Shown one piece after another: positions 17,667 through 23,802 of a stretch of 23,802 nt of DNA. The position numbers and the translations under genes are program-made. Within the stretch, counting starts at the first letter, position 1. Each line of letters opens with the position of its first letter. Origin of the DNA: Endotrypanum monterogeii. Taxonomy: Eukaryota > Euglenozoa > Kinetoplastea > Trypanosomatida > Trypanosomatidae. The notes beneath the pieces are model-generated. The model ran no database searches. It was not told the origin of the DNA and worked only from the letters and a program-made list of their open reading frames with translations. The DNA lies in contig CM007332.1 in NCBI GenBank assembly GCA_000333855.2, positions 477,295 through 501,096 of the forward strand, written 5' to 3'.

Positions 17667-17731
17667 GCTTCTCGCCCAACCCTTCCTCCCTCTCTCTACT
17701 TTATCACCATCAATACTTTCTCCCTTTACAG
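17667..17731 (+). promoter_or_regulatory. Predicted trans-splice acceptor of gene 7
   Basis: A pyrimidine-rich tract ends in AG at 17730-17731. The 51-nt leader that follows contains no ATG before 17783. Confidence 0.62.
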
Positions 17732-17782
17732 CCTGTTCCACTATTGTCAAACTTTGGAGCAGTGTCTTGCTTCACTATTGCG

Positions 17783-19057
17783 ATGATGACGCCGTGCCAG
17801 GGCGACTTGGATTCTATATGTAGCTTGTCATCCTTGGACAGTAGCACCCAACATGTAGATCGACCCAACGAACGCCTTATGGAGTTGCTTACCCGCCCGC
17901 GCGAACTTGGGGGCTACGACGGGTGCCTCAACTACACGGGGTTCGTAGCTTTGGCTGCATCCCTTGGCTGGAACCAGGAAGACACCGACGACTGTTGGTA
18001 CGATATCCTGATGGGCGAGCCGTGCGCGGAAACAAAAGATATGGCACGAGTGGCGGCATGTGTGTGCAGCTACTGCCTTGCCTCGCCTCTTCTTATTCGG
18101 GAGCGCCAAAATGGCCTTTGGTCCGCACCAACTCACCCCAAAACACAGCAGAGAGCCGAGTCCCTTTCTGCGGATCGGAACACAACAAGTGTGTCTTTTC
18201 CTTCCGCCCAACCATCGCGCCCTACGGCGTCTGTAGAGGCCGTCGCGCCAGAGAACACTCAAAAATCAAATACTGCGACAGGTCTTTCATTATCACAAAA
18301 AGGGCCGCTGCAACGTAGGCGATCGAGCTCCCTGGCGTATCGACGATATGCAGTTGGAACTATATCGAGCGAACACAAGAGAACAAGTAGCTCGCCGCGT
18401 CGTCAGTCTTGTAGCCCTCAACATGGTCGCGCTGTGTCACTCTCACCGCGGCGAGCGACGACAGCTTCACCGACTCCACAGGCTTCTGGCGACCCCGGCA
18501 ATGCTGTTTTTCTGAGGCTGTACCAAAAGGGAATAGAGCACTACCGAGCGCGGACATCCAAAAAGCCGAACGACGAGGTCGTCTCAGAGTGCACCTTCCA
18601 TCCCCACATCTCACCCTACAGGAGACAGACCTCAGCTACCAAGAATCCTCAGTACAATAAACCGACGCAATCCTATTTTGCTAAGTTGACAGCGCAGGAG
18701 CATCGACCAGGTGTCGTCACTGATGCTCCCGAGACACCGCGTGTGACATACCATCCTGCTCCGGGGCCATCACCTACCGTTCCACATGGTTATGTTGAGG
18801 GTGTAGCACGACTAAGGAGCTACGTTGCGTCACGTTATACGAACAGCGATTTTGTAGGAAGCCTCCGAGGTGACTCGTCACATAACGTCGCATATCTAGT
18901 GGAGGCGCCGATACTGCGTCTTCCAGTCACAGTAAACGGCGTCACGAACTCCGTGGATGTGCGACTCGCCTCTCCGGATACACGCGCCCACCGAAGCCGA
19001 CGCGGTAGTCTTGCCCGTGAAAACTTCCACAGTCCGCAGTTGGGTAGCACCTTGTGA
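17783..19057 (+). CDS. Trypanosomatid-specific protein with RLY/CTFxPxI cytoskeleton-type motifs
   Basis: A 424-aa protein. The start is the first of two adjacent Met codons (17783 or 17786), 51 nt after the acceptor; the open frame upstream has no AUG. Residues 28-100 look folded and include GCLNYTGFVALAASLGW (47-63), which could be a degenerate EF-hand-like or adaptor helix pair. Residues 115-235 are disordered, rich in Ser, Pro and Arg, with SPRR repeats. FLRLYQKGIEHYRAR (243-257) followed by SECTFHPHIS (268-277) is the RLY-x(n)-CTFxPxI pattern seen in many trypanosomatid flagellar and cytoskeletal proteins. GYVEGVARLRSYVASR (336-351) resembles the companion G-x-E-x-V-x-R-L-R block of the same proteins. 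No membrane segment is visible. A cytoskeletal role is inferred from motif company only. It is the last firm gene before the telomere. Confidence 0.8.
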   Translation: MMTPCQGDLDSICSLSSLDSSTQHVDRPNERLMELLTRPRELGGYDGCLNYTGFVALAASLGWNQEDTDDCWYDILMGEPCAETKDMARVAACVCSYCLASPLLIRERQNGLWSAPTHPKTQQRAESLSADRNTTSVSFPSAQPSRPTASVEAVAPENTQKSNTATGLSLSQKGPLQRRRSSSLAYRRYAVGTISSEHKRTSSSPRRQSCSPQHGRAVSLSPRRATTASPTPQASGDPGNAVFLRLYQKGIEHYRARTSKKPNDEVVSECTFHPHISPYRRQTSATKNPQYNKPTQSYFAKLTAQEHRPGVVTDAPETPRVTYHPAPGPSPTVPHGYVEGVARLRSYVASRYTNSDFVGSLRGDSSHNVAYLVEAPILRLPVTVNGVTNSVDVRLASPDTRAHRSRRGSLARENFHSPQLGSTL

Positions 19058-21209
19058 TGTGTCTTCTCTCCCCCAACCTCGACAATTGCGATGCACTAAC
19101 TGCAAGAATACTGCCGGACAGATAGTGAGCGGAGAGAGAGTTGAATGTATAATGCGTCTCTCTATTTTCTCTGCATTCTAGCGTCCAGGCATTCTCGGGT
19201 CTTTGCTCAGGCTTTCTATGTATGTTTGTGCACCCTCTGCACAGCTGTTTTAACCGCAACGAAGACGCCTTCTCCCCCCGCATACAACGCTTTTTTTTAG
19301 ATGCTTCATAGATGCTTGACGACTTCTTCATAGTCCTATGTCCCGCTGACAAATAAAACAAAAAAGATGCCCGCTGTGTGTTTCCGTCCATGCTGTTTGC
19401 CCGCTACGTTTGACGGTCGAGCAGCAGCTCACCAGATACTCTGGCGGCTCAAAGAACGTTTTTTTTTGCCGTGCTGACATCTCGTTGTGGTCACGCATGT
19501 GCGTGCGTGATTTCTACAGTGTTCACCTTTCCAATACGTTCAACTTGTCGAGCAGATATTGGATAGATATTTTTTCCCTCTTTCACTTGTTATCTTACCC
19601 TTCCCTAGCTAACACCAACAAAAAGATGACTTAGTAGTGGTCTCTTGGAAGGTCAGTTCGATACTTTCTGTAGGTGTAGATGATGTCGTTCACGCACGCA
19701 TCCACGTAAAAGTGCGACTCGAGAAGAGAAATATATATATTTTACTTCTGATTAGCAACGCTACACACCACTGACGTCTATCACGGATCGTCTCCCCTTT
19801 TTTTTTTTCTGTCCACGTATCCAACTTGCCTGTGCTTATACCAAGCAGTGCAGTTGTGTAGCATTCATGGTGCAACTTCATGGGGCATAGTTCGCAGCAG
19901 GTCTTAAAAGTGTTTTTTGTTTTACAAAGTAAACCAGTATGTCAACGTGTCACCCCTCTGACTGTGGCTGAGAGGAAGCTGCTCTGTAGGGCGTGGCTCT
20001 CTTCCTGATCAAGTTCGGCGTCTCTCTATCGATATGGGCACGTGTAGACTTTTGGATGCTACTGATACAAGAAAATCTGGCCCAGCAGGCGTGCTGCTCC
20101 TCTAATCGCTTGTAGGTAGCAGGCAGCCAGCTCTCGTCAGGCTATCGGTAATCACTTTTCTTACCCTCGCAAAAAGGTTTTTTTTTTCATCACGCGTTGA
20201 AGAAAAAAGGAGTATCTGAAAGATATACTTCTCCGCTTCAGATACGTGCTTCTTGTCTGTCGCCGAAGAATTTCATCGGCGTCTCCACTACCACCGCCAA
20301 TGTATGCGTCAAGAATGAAGCTACTGCGATGTTGTGTACTCGAACTCTTTCGCTTACCTCGCTTCGTAATCCCCTCTGCGCTCCCTTGGTCGTTTCTGGA
20401 GACTATGTTCCTTTCCGGTGAACTGCTGATTTCTACGAGGCCTCTCACTTCGCACTACCCCGAGGCTCAGCAGAAACGTTTTGGGGAAGAAGTCCTGAGA
20501 ATTAGTTGAGGGTGCTGTGGACTGGGAATGTTTCACGACCGTGTGAGAGACAGATTCCTTATGACGAGTACTAAAAGACGACTACAGACTCTCTACGAAT
20601 CCAGCTGCTCCGAGATACGGCCGACAGCGCGAGGATAGCATCGGGCTGAGATCGCTACATGATTCGCTCTATCGCCGGTTGCTGAGAACTTGGACTTTGC
20701 GCGCTTCTTCACAATCCCCTTCACAGCTTTCACTTTTGCTGTCTCGATCAGACACGAATCATATTCTACACTTCATTCGTGGAATGTAAAGTGGAGCGAC
20801 GTTGTTGCCATTTCTGCTTCTTGATATCCCATGCTCTCTCCATGCTTATTGCTGCTGCAGGAAAGCCCCAATACAGGCCTCGTGTATTCGCCTGGTTGCA
20901 TGATAGAGGTGGCGATCACTGTCGATGAATGGCAGCGAATCACTTTTCAAATTGTACATGAAGCGTCTTTTAAAAGTTGATGGTAAAATGTTGTGTGGGT
21001 ACGGCGTGAACTAACTCCCATCTCATGCACCGTCCCGGAAACACGATTTCGAGTTGCAGCTCCGAGGCATTGTCGCCTCGCCAGTCCTCGGAATAGCGCT
21101 TATGGCGTGAACCACTGGTATCCCTGCTTTCCCATGCCACGCGAACCCTCGTCAACTGTGACCTGCATCGCTCTCCCGCCGCTCTGAGGAAATCTGCGTT
21201 CTTTCAAAC
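19058..21209 (+). other. Subtelomeric gene-poor region, proximal part
   Basis: About 2.1 kb after the last firm gene. It contains T-runs (19291, 19459, 19800, 20179), a TA repeat near 19732, a purine/pyrimidine inverted repeat (19133-19163) and the nested hairpins at 20212-20281. A pyrimidine tract ends in AG at 20859-20860, followed by a 26-codon ORF (20900-20980). Several open frames of 25-70 codons occur, but none has a recognisable product. Decayed gene remnants are possible. Confidence 0.5.
20212..20281 (+). repeat. Nested and adjacent hairpins in the subtelomere
   Basis: GTATCTGAA (20212-20220) is perfectly complementary to TTCAGATAC (20237-20245). The left arm can instead pair locally with the AGATATACT segment just after it. 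CGCCGA (20261-20266) pairs with TCGGCG (20276-20281), extended inside by GA/TC beyond an A-A mismatch. Confidence 0.5.
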
Positions 21210-21332
21210 ATGGGCCACGCTTCCATGGCTTCCCCCCTCTTCACCATCCCATTTCAGATCGCTTTTGGAAGCTTCATCTTTGGGTGGAGTAGATTCCAGA
21301 CGGTCTCAGGCGAGAAGCTGCCGATTCGGTGA
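21210..21332 (+). CDS. Candidate 40-aa single-span membrane microprotein (uncertain)
   Basis: This ORF encodes a polar N-terminus, a hydrophobic stretch rich in Phe, Ile, Gly and Ala (about residues 8-27, with PFQIAFGSFIFGW at 14-26) and a polar C-terminus ending in GEKLPIR. About two thirds of its third codon positions are G or C, like the firm genes here and unlike the surrounding DNA. A short pyrimidine-rich stretch ends in AG at 21187-21188, which would leave a 21-nt leader with no other ATG. The architecture resembles the tiny one-span subunits of respiratory complexes, but I recognise no family. No stop interrupts the frame upstream until 21159. It may be chance, since the region is gene-poor and the ORF is short. 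Confidence 0.28.
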   Translation: MGHASMASPLFTIPFQIAFGSFIFGWSRFQTVSGEKLPIR

Positions 21333-22610
21333 AGTTTTGTTTCCTCCATATTTCAACAGCAGTAGAGGATCATTTAGGGTTGGTGTGAGAGCAGATGTGA
21401 AAGCTCGTGTACAGAGGAGTTGTCCTAGGGGTATTCGCCGACATTGATTTATCCAGCAGCTTTTCAGCTTCAACGCATGCCGTAATTCTTTTCCATGTTC
21501 CTTTGTAACGTTTTCTTTTTCCGGGGTGCGGCCTCTGAGGTATGCCTATGCTGACCCGAAAAATTGGCCATCTCTGTATTCGATTTCATCCGTCGATGGC
21601 GCAGGAAGCCAGAAATCCCCTGCAAATCTTATCGCTTACCTAAAGGAGGTAGGTTTGGGTTGCGTTTGCTCCACGACAGTAGTGCTTCACCGGAACCAGT
21701 GCACATATTTCCTCCGTGGGGCATACGCATCGCGGTTCGACCGTATCGAGAATAGGAACGTGTGTCTCTTTATGCCCCTTTGATTCCTTTGCGATTCTCC
21801 CCCTCCCCCGTTCTTGGTTCTTGCCAAATTACTTTTCGGAGTGCGTCATTCCAAGCTTCAGGTTTAACCGCATGCGGCGGCAAGAGTCTTTTGACCACAG
21901 GGGCTTGGGAGCGGTCGCCTGCAGCCAAGGTAAAGGCCTTTTAAGGTGTGGTGTGTGCGCTGTGCGATCTGCCGCTTTACGTTCCGTAGACTCAGGGTAT
22001 TCGCTCGCAATGCCTTCCCGAATGGTGACCCACTTTTGCAAGAGCGTAGTAATCCATGGGAGGGGTGGGGGTCGACGTTGATAAGCTTTCAGAGTGCCAG
22101 TGCCAGGGGGAAGGGAAAAGCACCCAAAACAATTGTCATACAACTTGGCGTGCCTCTCGCTTGGCTGAGTGCCGGCGGCGCGGCGGCGTCATGGTCAAGG
22201 TTCTGTGGCGTGCTTGTCGCGTACCTGCCTCGCCCCTCCTCGGTGGGTTTGCAAGGGGTCCCTCCCTACTCCATCGCTGTGCCCCGAAATTCTCCTTTTT
22301 CTCTCACTTCCACTTCCACAAACGAAGGTCCTCTGAGCGGCTTGTGCTTTGACGTGGGTGAAAATTAAAGTCTTGTCTCTGAAAAAAGCACGACCTCAGC
22401 AGAGTTCGTAGATGTTTTATTTTACACTAAGCAGCTTCACTGACCCATTGTGTTCATTGAGAATTTTTTCTTTTTGTATATACATTTTGACGTTGGGCAA
22501 ATCGAACGCCAGTGTGCCCCACTTGCTTTTACTGTTTTTTTTTCCTCCGCTACTGATTTCCAGTTTTTTACCGATTAAGTATGGAGGTGATCTCTCCTAA
22601 AAGGTTGGCC
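21333..22610 (+). other. Subtelomeric region, middle part
   Basis: About 1.3 kb without a firm gene. An open frame at 21448-21783 has a weak resemblance to the start of alpha-type carbonic anhydrases (see findings). The rest holds C- and T-rich tracts (21800, 22530), and open frames in all three + frames near 21716-22368 with no recognisable product. Confidence 0.45.
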
Positions 22611-23713
22611 TGTGTGGGGCTTGGATCCCCCTATGGGGGGTAGGGGGTTGGAGAATTCCAGGCAGGGGGTGTCCGTTTGTGGAGCAAGGGATTTGACAGG
22701 AACCTAGGGACTTGGGTTGGAGAGAATAGGGCCACACACCCTTTTTATGTGCTTCGATACTTTCCCATGGGCTCCTTTCCTCTCCCCAGGTGGTCTCTAC
22801 GGGGGAATACTTGTTCCTAATCACTGTTTTTTTGCTTACGCCCCCCTTCTTTATAGACTGGAATACGGGGAAAGAATTGCACGATACGGTTTTCTAACGC
22901 CCCTGCCAATTTTTATTTTATTTTGGAGAAGGGTTTTGTCCTCCCTTTTCCTTGCGCACTTCTATCCTCCTAGCTGTCTTCGCTGTATTCTTTAGTTTCT
23001 CACACAGCTTGTTGTGTCTTTTTCCTTGGCTGCTTTAACCAGAGCACGCGCACTCACACCAAGGCATGTAACCCTATGGGGGTGAGGCTCCTCTAATGCT
23101 TTTTTAGTTCTGCTATTGTTTTTACCGTCGCAAAAACCGGGAAACATAGGCGTTTTCATGTGCAATATATGGATTTTTAAACCTTTTACTGGTTCTGGCC
23201 CTCTTGTCGCATGTGTGCTGTGCGCTCCCTTTTTTGTGTCCTTCCCGTCCCCTGTAGCTTTTGAGTTCTTGCTCCCTTTGCGTAGCTGCTGTGTGGGCTG
23301 CATTTGCTACTTTTTTTTTTTTTCCCCAGCTCCTGGCTCCTCTTCCTTTTTTTGGAGCGGCCACGCTCCCGTGTGCTTATGGTTCGGTGGCTGGCGTGTG
23401 TGTGGTGGGGCGTTGGTCGTGGCGAAGCCAGTGTTTGGTAGTGCTTTGGCCACCGCGACCCAACGATGTGGTGTCTGAGTGGTTCATGGGGGGTTCTTTG
23501 ATGTTTCTTCCGAGTTTTTGGCTTCGCCTAGAGTTTTGCCCCAGAACACGCCATTTTCATAGTAAGTTAGGCGCCTCCAGGGAACCCTTGGCTGGTTCCC
23601 ACGATAATGCCTAGGGTGGCCCCCATGGGCTGGGGGTCGAATGTTGGGGTGTTCCTTTGGGGTCACAGCATGCCCCAGACACTGTTGCCGGTGGTGTTAG
23701 GGCCCATGGTTGG
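22611..23713 (+). other. Telomere-adjacent region, A-poor and G/T-rich
   Basis: About 1.1 kb just before the telomere. It begins with closely spaced G runs (22616-22668), contains T13 at 23311-23323, and becomes strongly depleted in A on the + strand (22 A in 23221-23520). CCCTATGGGGG occurs at 22629-22639 and again at 23072-23082. Two perfect hairpins lie near the end (23580-23600 and 23620-23636). No gene is seen; minus-strand open frames here are Lys-rich products of the T-rich strand. It may correspond to the conserved telomere-associated sequence described in Leishmania, which I cannot confirm by eye. Confidence 0.6.
23580..23636 (+). repeat. Two perfect hairpins close to the telomere
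   Basis: GGGAACC (23580-23586) pairs with GGTTCCC (23594-23600). CCCCCA (23620-23625) pairs with TGGGGG (23631-23636). They lie 78-134 bases before the first telomeric unit. Confidence 0.6.
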
Positions 23714-23802
23714 TTAGGGTCAGGGTCAGGGTCAGGGTTAGGGTTAGGGTTAGGGTTAGGGTTAGGGTTAGGGTTAGGGTTAGGGTTAGGGTTAGGGTTA
23801 GG
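23714..23802 (+). repeat. Telomeric repeat array with variant units at its base
   Basis: One TTAGGG (23714-23719) is followed by three TCAGGG variants (23720-23737), then ten perfect TTAGGG units and a five-base partial unit to the end of the window. The G-rich strand runs 5' to 3' toward the end, as expected for a right-hand chromosome end. TTAGGG is the telomeric repeat of kinetoplastids as well as of animals and many fungi. Confidence 0.98.

Noticed and set aside
17612..17782. 57-codon extension of the gene 7 frame
   Set aside because: There is no AUG in frame before 17783, and it spans the acceptor tract.
20300..20509. 69-codon AUG-started ORF in the subtelomere
   Set aside because: There is no clear acceptor before it, no recognisable motif, and the upstream hairpins give no support for coding.
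22992..23364. Lys-rich open frames on the minus strand near the telomere
   Set aside because: They are products of T/C-rich + strand DNA; the longer one begins at a non-AUG codon, and no acceptor or family is visible.

Overview
This window is the right-hand end of a trypanosomatid (Kinetoplastea) chromosome, most likely from the Leishmania/Leptomonas/Crithidia group. Four things point there. All convincing genes are intronless and lie on the + strand. Each is preceded by a long pyrimidine tract and an AG, the layout of spliced-leader trans-splicing acceptors. The gaps are rich in CA/TG/TA microsatellites and homopolymers. The last bases are a perfect TTAGGG array. The genus is an inference from style; no marker in the window fixes it.

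Layout: (1) 1-888, upstream region and a 213-aa protein of unknown function. (2) 1438-3309, a SET/MYND (SMYD-type) lysine methyltransferase. (3) 4316-4771, a small protein that I identify as RNase H2 subunit C. (4) 5821-8433, a FAM91 family protein (trans-Golgi vesicle tethering in animals). (5) 9318-12236, a Vam6/Vps39-type tethering subunit with a C-terminal zinc knuckle. (6) 13210-15066, an alpha/beta hydrolase with an intact Ser-Asp-His triad and a long unexplained C-terminal half. (7) 17783-19057, a trypanosomatid-specific protein with cytoskeleton-type motifs, the last firm gene. From 19058 to 23713 lies gene-poor subtelomeric DNA with a few small, uncertain ORFs, then TCAGGG/TTAGGG repeats to 23802.

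Starts: eukaryotic AUG starts were chosen. Longer open frames upstream of genes 2, 4, 6 and 7 begin at non-AUG codons and run through the splice-acceptor tracts, so they were trimmed. For genes 1, 3, 5, 6 and 7 the predicted acceptor lies 45-51 nt before the AUG, which supports these starts.

The genes form one head-to-tail polycistronic series read toward the telomere. They are not a functional operon, although FAM91 and Vps39-like proteins both serve endomembrane tethering. The most interesting items are minimal upstream ORFs abutting two start codons (AUG-UGU-UGA at 239 and AUG-UAG at 13202), a charged insertion inside the MYND zinc finger, the C-terminal half of the hydrolase, a candidate 40-aa membrane microprotein in the subtelomere, several perfect hairpins between genes, and a telomere junction with three TCAGGG variants reached directly by the transcription direction.
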